Shown piece after piece: positions 34,643-43,494 of a DNA stretch of 64,000 nucleotides. How positions within the stretch are numbered: the first letter of the stretch is position 1; every line of letters begins with the position of its first letter. The translations under genes and the position numbers were made by a program. Under the pieces are notes generated by a model. It searched no databases. It saw only the letters and a program-made list of their open reading frames with translations, and was not told the origin of the DNA. The stretch comes from Hyphomicrobium sp. D-2 (GTDB lineage: Bacteria > Pseudomonadota > Alphaproteobacteria > Rhizobiales > Hyphomicrobiaceae): NCBI RefSeq assembly GCF_029872155.1, contig NZ_JARXLA010000001.1, positions 62,001 to 126,000 on the forward strand, written 5' to 3'.

Positions 34643-36473
34643 ATGCCCACAACATCGCGCGCCCGCGTCGTCAATCCGCGGCTTGGCACCTATTTCGGCA
34701 TCTTCGTCAGCCTGCTGGTCGGGCTGACGCTGCTGCTGCTCATCTTTGAAGAGCTGGGCACATCGGATGCGCTGCTGCGCTGGGGCATGCTGCTTGGTCC
34801 GCTCGTCCTCTATATGGCGATTGCACTGTGTGCGCCCACGCAGGACTCGCTGGAATTTTTCGCTGCCGGGCGTCGCGTTCCCGCCGGATATACCGGGCTT
34901 GCCATCGGCGTAGCGGCGTTGGGCGCCACGGGCATCGTTGCCTTGACGGGCGTGTTCTTTCTGATCGGTTTCGACGGCCTGTTTTTCTCCATCGGCGGGA
35001 TCGCGGGCTTTGTGATCATGGCGGTGATGATCGCGCCATTGCTTCCGCAAGTTCGGAACCTTCACCGTGCCGAGCTATCTGGGCCGCCGCTTTGAAAGCA
35101 AGATTGTGCGACTGCTTGCTGCCGCGCTCATGGCGGTGCCAGCGCTGCTGATGATCGCTGCTGAACTGCGCATGGGTGCGATGGCCGCTGGCTGGCTTTC
35201 CGGACAGCCGCAAACCCTGATGATCATTCTGCTGGCGTTCGTGTTTGTCGTTACCGGTGCCATTGGCGGCATGCGCTCGCTGAGTTGGTCGGGCAGCGCT
35301 GCAGCCATCGCGGCGGTGCTGGCGCTGCTGGTGCCGGTGGCCATCGTGGCGGTGATGGTAAGCAACTTCCCGCTGCCGCAGTTGACCAACGGTCCGCTGC
35401 TTCGGTCGCTGAATTATCCGGAAATCGCGCAGGGCCTGCCAACGGTTGAGACCACGCCCTTTGCATTTGCGGTGCCGGGCGAAGGCATGACGCACCTTGC
35501 GAAACGCTACGCGGTACCGTTCGGGGCGGTGGGTTCAGGCGCATTCGTAATGGCGATGCTGACGGTCATGGCTGGCATTGCCTCATCGCCCTGGCTGCTG
35601 CCGCGCGTGACGATGACACCCGGCGTTTATGAAACGCGCAAGTCGCTCGGCTGGGCCACCGTCTATTTCGGTTTGATCGCAATGACGGCCGCTGCTGTCG
35701 CGGTTTACATGCGCGATTATCTGATGGATCTGGTCCGGCAGGCGCCGGCTACGCTGCCGGAGTGGATGCAGGAGCTGACCCGGCTGGGGTTTGCCGATCC
35801 CGGTGCGAGCATGCCGCCGGCCTATACCGGCTTCGGTTTCATGCGTGACAGTGTGCTGCTGTCGCTTCCCGTTGTTGCCGAGCTGCCCTCGATTGCGCTG
35901 TTTGCGGTCGCTGCGGGTGTCGTTGCGGCGGCTCTGGTTGGTATCGGAGCCGCTGCGAGCGCGCTGGGCAACGTGGTGGCCGAGGACGCGGTGAACGGTC
36001 TTTCGTGGGAGCCGCTACCGCGCGCTGCACGGGTTCATCTTGGGCGCCTGACAATTGCCGGTGTCGCCGGTCTGGGCGTGGTGGTGGCGCTGGCTGCGCC
36101 TACCGATCCGCTGCGTCTGTTGTTGTGGTCATTGGCGTTGAGCGCGTCGACGTTCTTTCCGGTGCTGGTGCTGTCCATCTGGTGGAAGCGCGCCAACGCC
36201 TTCGGCGCCATGGCCGGTATGGCTTGCGGCTTCGGCGTTGCGTTCCTCATGATTGTTGCCAGCACTTCCGGCGTTATCGGATTGGATGGCGCGCTTGCGG
36301 CAATGCTTGGTCTGCCTGCCGGAGCGCTGGCGGTGGTGGCTGCAAGTCTGGCGACGCCCGCTCCGAGCCGCAGTGAACTGGAACTGGTGCGGGAGATTCG
36401 GATTCCCGGCGGCGAAGGCATCTATGACCGTGAGATGCGTCTACTGCGCCTGAAAAACCGCGAACGGGCCTAG
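34643..36473 (+). pseudogene. Sodium:solute symporter large subunit (VC_2705-like), frameshifted
   Basis: Two consecutive open frames together make one SSS-family permease. The first (34643-35095) ends in nonsense after VMIAPLLP. The second resumes with the conserved KFGTFTVPSYLGRRF and runs to 36473 with the remaining helices (for example MAVPALLMIAAELRMGAMA, GMACGFGVAFLMIV). The shift is at 35045-35046 in GCTTCCGC: removing one C restores a continuous protein of about 609 residues. No slippery sequence is visible. Everything else in both halves is well conserved, so this is either a very recent mutation or a sequencing indel. It is paired with the intact DUF4212 gene upstream. Confidence 0.85.
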
Positions 36474-36553
36474 TCTGCTGCCTTTGGCAGCGTGCGCTGT
36501 CCCTTGCGTGCGCGCTGCATCTCACGGGCGCAGCGGCTGGTGGCGGCGCCAGT

Positions 36554-36979
36554 TCAATCGGCGAACGTACCGAGATAGTGCATCAGCACCTCGCGCCGAT
36601 GCGGGCGATCGCGGTGCTCTACAACATATATGCCCTGCCAGGTGCCTAGAGCCATTTGCCCTGACTGCACGGGGATCGAGAGGGACGTCTGCAGCACGGC
36701 GGCTTTGATGTGCGCCGGCATATCGTCCGGGCCTTCGACGCTGTGTACATAGGCATGGTGGCGGGGCGCAAGCCGCTCAAAGGCCGCCAGCAAATCGACA
36801 TGGACATCGGGGTCGGCGTTCTCCTGGATCAGCAGAGATGCCGACGTGTGCCGGATGAAAAGCGTCAGCAGACCGTCGCGCGCCGCGATCTGATCAAGCC
36901 ATTGCCGCACGGCGCCGGTTTGCTCCAGCAGCGCCGGTCCATGGGTGGCGACGCGCAGAGTTTCGAAGGTCTGAGACAT
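36554..36979 (-). CDS. YjbQ-family protein (UPF0047)
   Basis: About 141 residues of the YjbQ/UPF0047 family, which has thiamine-phosphate-synthase-like activity reported for some members but no settled role. Signatures are LFIRHTSASLLIQENADPDV, HSVEGPDDMPAHIKAA and LGTWQGIYVVEHRDR, including the conserved His, Asn and Asp residues. ATG 36979 (MSQTF) fits the family start; an upstream ATG at 37006 is possible. It converges with the symporter gene. Confidence 0.9.
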   Translation of the reverse strand: MSQTFETLRVATHGPALLEQTGAVRQWLDQIAARDGLLTLFIRHTSASLLIQENADPDVHVDLLAAFERLAPRHHAYVHSVEGPDDMPAHIKAAVLQTSLSIPVQSGQMALGTWQGIYVVEHRDRPHRREVLMHYLGTFAD

Positions 36980-37244
36980 CGGCTGATGCAACCTGTGGCC
37001 ACCCATTGAGCGCTCCCTGTTAATCTTTTGATAGCGGTTCACTTTTGAACTTTGGTCTTAAAGACTGTTTTTTCGCGCAAATTTTGCCCCTCAGTACGAT
37101 TTTTGTCCGGCGCTTAACCTCGCGTTTACCGCGACTCGCAAAGCCTGAGGACGATCGGAATTTTGTATCCGCGTCCCGATTCGGCCAACGCAGCCCGCCG
37201 TACCGCCTCGGTAGGGCACTAGCCACAAGCGCCAAGGGATTGAG

Positions 37245-40200
37245 ATGTCGAACCAAGCCTACAATGGAATTTATGGCGTGCGCGCGGACGCTGCTGCCAT
37301 TGCTGCTCACGAGACTTCTCAGGCGGCCATGCTCGATCAGATGCGCGACCGGCTCGCTGCGCTGACCGAAGAAGCACGCTCCATCCGGGCTCAGATGCCG
37401 AATGAATTCGGCCCCGATGTCGAGCGCATTCAGCAGCAGATGCACCGCTTGGGCGAGCGTTTGTCCGATCTGGGACGTGGCGCGCTGGTGCCTTACAATC
37501 TTGCCGATCCTGAGAAGCGCACGGCCTCGGCCCGCTTCAAGGCGATCCGCTATGTCACCGAAGACGACGTCCGGGTTGCCCGCGTGACGCCTGACGAGGT
37601 CATCGCGCTGGGTGATCGCTATGGCATGGCGCACAGGGTTCCGGCGCAGCCGATGCCGCGCCACCGCGCCAGCCCGGCCGACGCATCTGCCTACATCCGC
37701 GATTATGGTCAGCACCTCGATGAAGCTGCGGCCAGCGCGCTGATGCGGCTCTACGAATCCGGTGAGGCCTTCAACCACGAAGCCCGCCACGAAATGGCGG
37801 CGCCTGTCCGCGCACGTGCGCAGTCATCGTCGGGCTCCAGGCCGCCGCAGGCTATGCCGCAACCGCATGGCGGCGCGATGGGCATGCAGGTCAGCGACAG
37901 CGCCAGGCCGGCGCCGCGCGGCTGCGCCATCGATTCCGGACTGCTGGATCAGCGCTTTGCGGAAATTGCAGTCCGCATCGAAGAAACGCTGGCACAGATC
38001 CACCCTGATAAGGCGCTGGCATCGCTTGGCCGTCGCTTCGATGATCTGGAAGCGCAGATCACCGGCATGGCTGGCCAGATGGCTACACGTGCCGACATCG
38101 AAGAAATTCGCGCACTCGAAGGCCAGATCGAAGAGATCGCAGGTCATCTCGACCAGTTCCGCCGCCAGCTGGCGCGCCTCGACATGATCGACGCGCACCT
38201 CGGAACCCTGACGTCGCAGCTTTCCGATGAACGCCTGACGCGCCTGATCAACGAGGGCGTGCAGGTAACCGACGTTGGCCGCCTCGACGCAATCGATGCC
38301 CAGCTTCGCATCATCGCCGTGCAGCTTTCCGACGAACGCCTTTGCGGGCTTGTGAGCCGCAACGCCAATCGCGAACTCGACTACGACGATCTGGCCGACG
38401 CGACGGCGCGTCGCGTCATGACGAACTTCACCGAGATGACCAGCGGCAGCGACGCCGGTAATGCGCGCGACATCGGCGAGATGCGCGGCATGATCGAGGG
38501 CCTGATCGCCGAGCGTCGCAACAGCGACGAAAACAACGCCAGCATGCTGGATACGATGCAGCAGGCGATCATCCGTGTGCTGGACCGTATCGACGAGCTT
38601 GAAGAGACGCACCGGCAGGCAGCACAACAGGCCGCCGAAGCCGCAGCCACCGTATCGTCGTCGGTTGCAGCCATCACGGCGCCTGCGAAGTCCTCGTCGG
38701 CCTATGCTGTCGACCATTATGCTGATGTCGAAGCGCAGCCTGTCCGCTCGCCGCGCGCGGCCGGTTACGGCCGTTCGTTGCAGGAGGTTGTTGCCGCTGC
38801 CGAGCCGGTCGAGGAGGATTACGATCCGCTGGCCCAGGCCGCTCCGCCAGCGCCGCAGCCGATTGCCACTCCGGTTCAGGCAATGGATGAGGACGATCTG
38901 ATCCCGGCCACCGCGCGTGTGTTTGCGCAGATGCCTTCGTCATCGCGCGCGGCTGCTGTTGTCCCTGCGGCCCCGATGGCAGCGCCGGTCGTCATTGCTT
39001 CACAATCGGTTGGCGATGAGTTCCGGGCAGAAGTTGCCGAGGAACAGGACGATACGGACTTCCTGCCGCTTGAGGATGTGGTTGAAGCCAACGTCCGCGC
39101 CTACCGCGAAGACGCTGCCGCTGAGAAGGCGCCGCGCGTTCCGGTTTACACCACGTCTGGCTTTGATCTCGACGCTGCCTTCTCGCGCACGGCTGATGCC
39201 GAGGCCGAGAACCTCGGCGAGGCGAAGCGGTCGATGGAAGTGCTGCGCCACGACTTCATCGCCGATGCGCACCGCGCGAAGCTGAAGGCCGCTGCCCGTC
39301 CTGAAGGTGCGGACGCTGACCTGCGTGCCGGCAAGCTTTCCGTCGCTGGCGATGAGGGGCCGTCGAAGCCACGCGCACGCCGTTCGATCTTCAGCTTCCG
39401 TTCGCAGCGGGCTGCGATGGGCCTGCTGATCCTGCTGGCAGCAATTCCGGCGGCAATCTTCTTCATGCCGCGCACAACGACCTCCACGGCCGTAGAACAT
39501 CCGACGGCGACGATTGCGCCGGCGCCTGCCGATTTTGACGATGGCAGCACCGCAACCATCCCCGCTGAGATAGAGCCCGCGCCGCTCGGTGGCGTAGCGC
39601 CTGCCCCCGCGCAGCGCGAAAATCAGATTGTGCCGCCAATCGAGCAGGGTGCGAACGAGTTTGAAAGCGTGCCGATGTCGAAGGACGGCCCGTTTGAGAC
39701 GGCGGCGATTCCGAACGGCATCACCATGCAGGAGGGCGGGGTTTCGCCCGAGCAGCTTGCGCAGATGAGCGAGCAGGCGCGGATGGCTTACCTCTCCGGT
39801 CAACTCGGCATTGCCGCTGCACAGACCACACCCGCAGCGCTGATGGAACAGAACATCCTTGAGCAGCATGGTGGCGCTGCACCCTCGGCCATGACCGAGG
39901 AAGAAGAAATTGTTGCCGCGCCGGGGGCTTCCAAGCTTCCGCCGGCGACTGTTGGACCGTTCTCGATGCGCCTGGCTGCGGCTCAGGGCGATGCCTCGGC
40001 TCAGTTCGAGGTTGCTTCGCGCCTCGCCGAGGGCAAGGGCACCGATCAGGATCTGCGGGAAGCTGCGCAATGGTATCAGCGCTCCGCTGCCAATGGCTTT
40101 GCACTGGCCCAGTTCCGTCTGGCAACGCTTTATGAGCGCGGCCTGGGCGTGAAGGCTGATCGCCAGCGGGCTCAAATCTGGTATGAGCGCGCGGCGACGC

Positions 40201-40589
40201 AGGGCAATGTGAAGGCCATGCACAACCTGGCTGTGCTTGCCGCTTCCCGCAGCCCCAACGGCGACTATGAAACCGCAGCGCGCTGGTTCAAGGCCGCAAG
40301 CGAGCACGGCCTGGCCGACAGCCAGTACAATCTGGCGGTGCTGTACGAGAACGGCATGGGCGTGAAGCAGGATCTGGAAGAGTCCTACAAGTGGCTGATC
40401 CTGGCTGCCAAGGCCGGTGACACCGATGCTGCAGGCCGCCGCGACACCATTAAGAAAAAGCTGGACGCCAAGGCTGCCAGCGCTGTGGAGCAGGGTGCTG
40501 CTGCATGGCGGGCCAAGCCGATGCAGAACATGGTCAACGATGCACGGCTCGCCGGGCAGGCCTGGCAGGGCGGCGCCAAGCGCGGCTGA
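37245..40589 (+). CDS. PodJ-like polar scaffold: coiled coil, one membrane segment, Sel1 repeats
   Basis: The 1114-residue protein is organised like the PodJ/PodJL polarity factors of alphaproteobacteria. The N-terminal 480 residues are helical and coiled-coil-like, with internally similar segments (LGTLTSQLSDERLTRLI and LRIIAVQLSDERLCGLV). A Pro/Ala/Glu-rich acidic region follows (about 490-640). One membrane helix (about 722-742, GLLILLAAIPAAIFFMP) is preceded by arginines, so the C-terminus is periplasmic. Four or so Sel1 repeats occupy about 906-1065 (AQFRLATLYERGLGV, SQYNLAVLYENGMGVKQD). A role in organising a cell pole or division/budding site is inferred from family. It stands alone. 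Confidence 0.82.
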   Translation: MSNQAYNGIYGVRADAAAIAAHETSQAAMLDQMRDRLAALTEEARSIRAQMPNEFGPDVERIQQQMHRLGERLSDLGRGALVPYNLADPEKRTASARFKAIRYVTEDDVRVARVTPDEVIALGDRYGMAHRVPAQPMPRHRASPADASAYIRDYGQHLDEAAASALMRLYESGEAFNHEARHEMAAPVRARAQSSSGSRPPQAMPQPHGGAMGMQVSDSARPAPRGCAIDSGLLDQRFAEIAVRIEETLAQIHPDKALASLGRRFDDLEAQITGMAGQMATRADIEEIRALEGQIEEIAGHLDQFRRQLARLDMIDAHLGTLTSQLSDERLTRLINEGVQVTDVGRLDAIDAQLRIIAVQLSDERLCGLVSRNANRELDYDDLADATARRVMTNFTEMTSGSDAGNARDIGEMRGMIEGLIAERRNSDENNASMLDTMQQAIIRVLDRIDELEETHRQAAQQAAEAAATVSSSVAAITAPAKSSSAYAVDHYADVEAQPVRSPRAAGYGRSLQEVVAAAEPVEEDYDPLAQAAPPAPQPIATPVQAMDEDDLIPATARVFAQMPSSSRAAAVVPAAPMAAPVVIASQSVGDEFRAEVAEEQDDTDFLPLEDVVEANVRAYREDAAAEKAPRVPVYTTSGFDLDAAFSRTADAEAENLGEAKRSMEVLRHDFIADAHRAKLKAAARPEGADADLRAGKLSVAGDEGPSKPRARRSIFSFRSQRAAMGLLILLAAIPAAIFFMPRTTTSTAVEHPTATIAPAPADFDDGSTATIPAEIEPAPLGGVAPAPAQRENQIVPPIEQGANEFESVPMSKDGPFETAAIPNGITMQEGGVSPEQLAQMSEQARMAYLSGQLGIAAAQTTPAALMEQNILEQHGGAAPSAMTEEEEIVAAPGASKLPPATVGPFSMRLAAAQGDASAQFEVASRLAEGKGTDQDLREAAQWYQRSAANGFALAQFRLATLYERGLGVKADRQRAQIWYERAATQGNVKAMHNLAVLAASRSPNGDYETAARWFKAASEHGLADSQYNLAVLYENGMGVKQDLEESYKWLILAAKAGDTDAAGRRDTIKKKLDAKAASAVEQGAAAWRAKPMQNMVNDARLAGQAWQGGAKRG

Positions 40590-40880
40590 TTTTTTCTAGC
40601 GCTCAGAGGCTCCGCTTCCCGCCGATGCATGCCCCACATCGGAAGGCATGAGCCACCCTCGCGTTTCGAGGCAAAGTGCGGGGGCTTCAATCACAACAGA
40701 TGCGCTGCGGACAACGTGGCGCATTTTTTGTTGGCGAAGCGCCTATTTTTACTTCCCTCGCGTATGCTGTAACGAACACCGTCGCTGCCTTGACATGCCA
40801 GCGGGGCAGAAGCATCAGGCAGCGGCAATCCCAGGGCGACCGATCCGGGCGCCGCAAAGGAAAATGCGCAAGCGAAGCGG

Positions 40881-41810
40881 ATGAACATCTACCTGCCCAT
40901 TGCCGAGATGTCCGTCAATGCAGCGCTCCTTCTGGGCCTGGGCGGAGCAGTCGGTTTTCTTTCGGGGCTGTTCGGCGTTGGCGGCGGATTTCTGCTAACC
41001 CCGCTGCTGATTTTCCTCGGTGTGCCGACGTCGGTTGCGGTCGGCACCGGCTCGATGCAGATCCTTGCGTCTTCCGTTTCAGGTGCGATGGCCCAGTACC
41101 GGCGTAACAACGTCGATGTGAAGATGGGCATGGTGCTGGTGGCGGGCGGCGTCGTCGGGTCGTTCATCGGCGTATCGCTGATGAGAATCCTGCGCCAGAT
41201 GGGCCAGTTCGAGCTGTTCGTGTCGCTGTGCTACGTCACGTTCCTCGGCGCGGTGGGCGCGCTCATGCTGATTGAAAGCGTGGGCAGCATTCAACGGCAG
41301 CGCTCCGGCCAACCCGTGCCGACGCGTCAGACCGGCCAGCACAGCTGGGTGCACGGCCTGCCGTTCAAGATGCGCTTCCACCGCTCAAAGCTTTACATCA
41401 GCGCGGTGCCGCCAGCGATGATTGGCGCGTTCGTCGGCTTCATGGCGGCGATCATGGGCGTCGGCGGCGGCTTCGTGATGGTGCCCGCGATGATCTATCT
41501 GCTGCGCGTTCCCACCAGCGTGGTGATTGGCACGTCGCTGTTCCAGATCGTGTTCGTCATGGCGGTGACAACGCTGCTGCAGGCGATAGAGAATAAATCC
41601 GTCGATGTGGTGCTGGCGTTGATCCTCATCGTGGGCGGCGTTGTCGGCGCGCAGTTCGGCGCGGCAGCGGGCGGCAAGCTCAAGGGCGAGCAGCTACGCT
41701 TCATGCTGGCGGCGCTGGTGCTCCTGGTGTGTCTGCGCATCGCCTGGGATCTGATGGTGACGCCGGCGGAAATATTTTCCATCGGCCCTCTGATCGGGGG
41801 CACGCTATGA
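40881..41810 (+). CDS. TauE/SafE-family membrane permease
   Basis: Predicted anion exporter or permease of 309 residues with two homologous halves, each beginning with the glycine-rich signature: GFLSGLFGVGGGFLLTPLLI and MAAIMGVGGGFVMVPAMIYL. About eight hydrophobic segments are seen. The family moves sulfite, sulfoacetate and similar anions; the substrate here is unknown. Its stop overlaps the start of the TIGR02186 gene by four bases, a pairing often seen in Hyphomicrobiales. Confidence 0.9.
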   Translation: MNIYLPIAEMSVNAALLLGLGGAVGFLSGLFGVGGGFLLTPLLIFLGVPTSVAVGTGSMQILASSVSGAMAQYRRNNVDVKMGMVLVAGGVVGSFIGVSLMRILRQMGQFELFVSLCYVTFLGAVGALMLIESVGSIQRQRSGQPVPTRQTGQHSWVHGLPFKMRFHRSKLYISAVPPAMIGAFVGFMAAIMGVGGGFVMVPAMIYLLRVPTSVVIGTSLFQIVFVMAVTTLLQAIENKSVDVVLALILIVGGVVGAQFGAAAGGKLKGEQLRFMLAALVLLVCLRIAWDLMVTPAEIFSIGPLIGGTL

Positions 41811-42670
41811 TGCGGTCAGCGATCATCGCGGTGATGTGTCTTTGCATGGCACTTAACGCGGCGCGGTCATCGGCGCAGGAGGCAGAGGCCACACCGCCGC
41901 CCAACCTGCCGCCGCCGACAGTCGTGACGCCTCCGTTGCCGCCGATGGAAACGGTCGAGGCCGACATCTCAACCCGCAGTCTTGAAGTGACCACCGGCTT
42001 CACCGGGCACGAGATCGTCGTGTTTGGCGCCATCGACAACAGTCAGGCTCCCAAGGACGATGCCGGGAGCTACTATGACGTTGTTGTGGTGGTTGAGGGC
42101 ACGCCGTTCCCGATCGTCGCACGCCGTAAAAGCGAAGTGGCCGGTGTGTGGATGAACACGTGGTCGATCACCTTCAATTCGGTGCCGAGCTATTATGCGA
42201 TCGCGTCATCGAAGCCGATTGAGGAGATCGCGGGGCCGGCCGTTCTGGAGCGCCATGCCATCGGCTTCCGGCACATCAAGATGATGCCTGCGGGCAATAG
42301 CGGCGTCGGACTGAAGGATTCCCAACTGGCGGCGTTCCGTTCAGCGGTGATCCGGCTCAAGCATCGCCAGGATCTTTACGTGCTGGAGCCGGAAGGCGTC
42401 GACTTCGTGGGGCGCAGCCTGTTCCGCAGCACGATTGCGCTGCCCGCCAACATTCCGGTGGGGCCGCTGGTGGCGCGCACGTATCTGTTCCGCGACGGTG
42501 AAGTGGTGAGTGCGCATATCGCGCGCGTAACGCTGCACCGCGCCGGTATCGAGCGGCTGGTGCACAACTTCGCGTTCGTTTATCCGGCGAGCTATGGCCT
42601 GATCGCCGTGATCATCGCCGTATTGTCGGGTCTGCTGGCTTCGATGCTGTTCCGACGCAAAACGGCGTGA
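41807..42670 (+). CDS. TIGR02186-family periplasmic protein with C-terminal anchor
   Basis: The 287-residue protein has a signal peptide (IIAVMCLCMALNAARSSAQE) and a proline-rich linker. A conserved beta-rich domain follows (TRSLEVTTGFTGHEIVVFGA, YDVVVVVEGTPFPIVARRKS), and it ends with a membrane helix SYGLIAVIIAVLSGLLASML plus basic tail. The start is ATG 41807, overlapping the permease stop; the open frame upstream is a shadow. Function is unknown, but it is regularly linked to TauE/SafE permeases, so it may be an accessory to export. Confidence 0.88.
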   Translation: MMRSAIIAVMCLCMALNAARSSAQEAEATPPPNLPPPTVVTPPLPPMETVEADISTRSLEVTTGFTGHEIVVFGAIDNSQAPKDDAGSYYDVVVVVEGTPFPIVARRKSEVAGVWMNTWSITFNSVPSYYAIASSKPIEEIAGPAVLERHAIGFRHIKMMPAGNSGVGLKDSQLAAFRSAVIRLKHRQDLYVLEPEGVDFVGRSLFRSTIALPANIPVGPLVARTYLFRDGEVVSAHIARVTLHRAGIERLVHNFAFVYPASYGLIAVIIAVLSGLLASMLFRRKTA

Positions 42671-42718
42671 GGCGTTGGTTGCTGCGCCGCGCGATTTTGT
42701 TGTCGCAGCGGCGGCGGC

Positions 42719-43441
42719 TCAGTCCTCGCGCAGCAGTCGCGAAGCAACCGGATACAATCCTTCCTGACCCAACATCCACGCCTGCATGCCTTCCAGCCCG
42801 AACAGCGGCGCAAATGGCTCGGCCAGAATATTGAGACCACCGGCGTAGCTGCCGAACGCAGGCAACACCAGCCTGCGGCCATTGCCGACAAAGCATGGCC
42901 GCCGCAGCGTGTAACCGTGCATCGATATTTTCGCGGCGGGATGCAGATGGCCGGCGATCTCGTGAGTCATGTGTCCGGCGTGGGGTTCGTGCCGCAACGT
43001 GATGCCCTCAACGACAATGTCGCCGACAACGTGTCCGCCGAGACGCTCGGTGATGTGCGGATCGTGATTGCCCGTCACCCAGATCCACTCGCGGTCTTCC
43101 TGCATGATCTGCAGAATTTCCAGATCCTCAATGCCGATGCGCGTCGCAGCGTCAATATCGTGCAGGCTGTCGCCCAGAGCGATGACTGTCGCGGCGTCAT
43201 AGCGATCAATGGCGGCGGCCAGTTTGTTCAGCGTCTCGCGCGTGTCATAGGGCGGCAGCAACTGGCCGCGGCGGGCATAGGACGAGCCCTTTTCCAGATG
43301 CAGATCGGCTACGATGAGGGCGTTCTCGGCAGGCCAGTAAAGTGCGCCCGACATGTCGGCGCGAAACAGCTTGCCGCAGATGGAGATTTCCTGATCCTGG
43401 TAATCGTCGAAGGCCAGCCGCTCGGGCTTCAGCTCCAGCAT
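42719..43441 (-). CDS. pdeM: Ligase-associated DNA damage response endonuclease PdeM
   Basis: Calcineurin-like metallophosphoesterase of 240 residues. The metal-binding motifs are IVADLHLEKGSSYARRG, VIALGDSLHDIDA and WVTGNHDPHI, then GHLHPAAKI. It belongs to a repair module in which PdeM works with a DEXH helicase, an exonuclease and an ATP-dependent ligase; the helicase gene lies 53 bases upstream on the same strand. The ligase and exonuclease are not in this window. Confidence 0.92.
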   Translation of the reverse strand: MLELKPERLAFDDYQDQEISICGKLFRADMSGALYWPAENALIVADLHLEKGSSYARRGQLLPPYDTRETLNKLAAAIDRYDAATVIALGDSLHDIDAATRIGIEDLEILQIMQEDREWIWVTGNHDPHITERLGGHVVGDIVVEGITLRHEPHAGHMTHEIAGHLHPAAKISMHGYTLRRPCFVGNGRRLVLPAFGSYAGGLNILAEPFAPLFGLEGMQAWMLGQEGLYPVASRLLRED

Positions 43442-43494
43442 TCAGTTCCCTCTGCTTCCTCGTCGTCGCGCGCAGCAATTGATTGGCCCGGCGA

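Noticed and set aside
35040-35060. Programmed frameshift in the symporter
   Set aside because: No slippery heptamer or stimulatory hairpin was seen, and two other genes in the window carry similar single-base breaks.
39000-40307. Minus-strand open frame of 435 codons
   Set aside because: Antisense to the PodJ-like gene; arginine- and leucine-rich composition without domains, as expected for a shadow frame.
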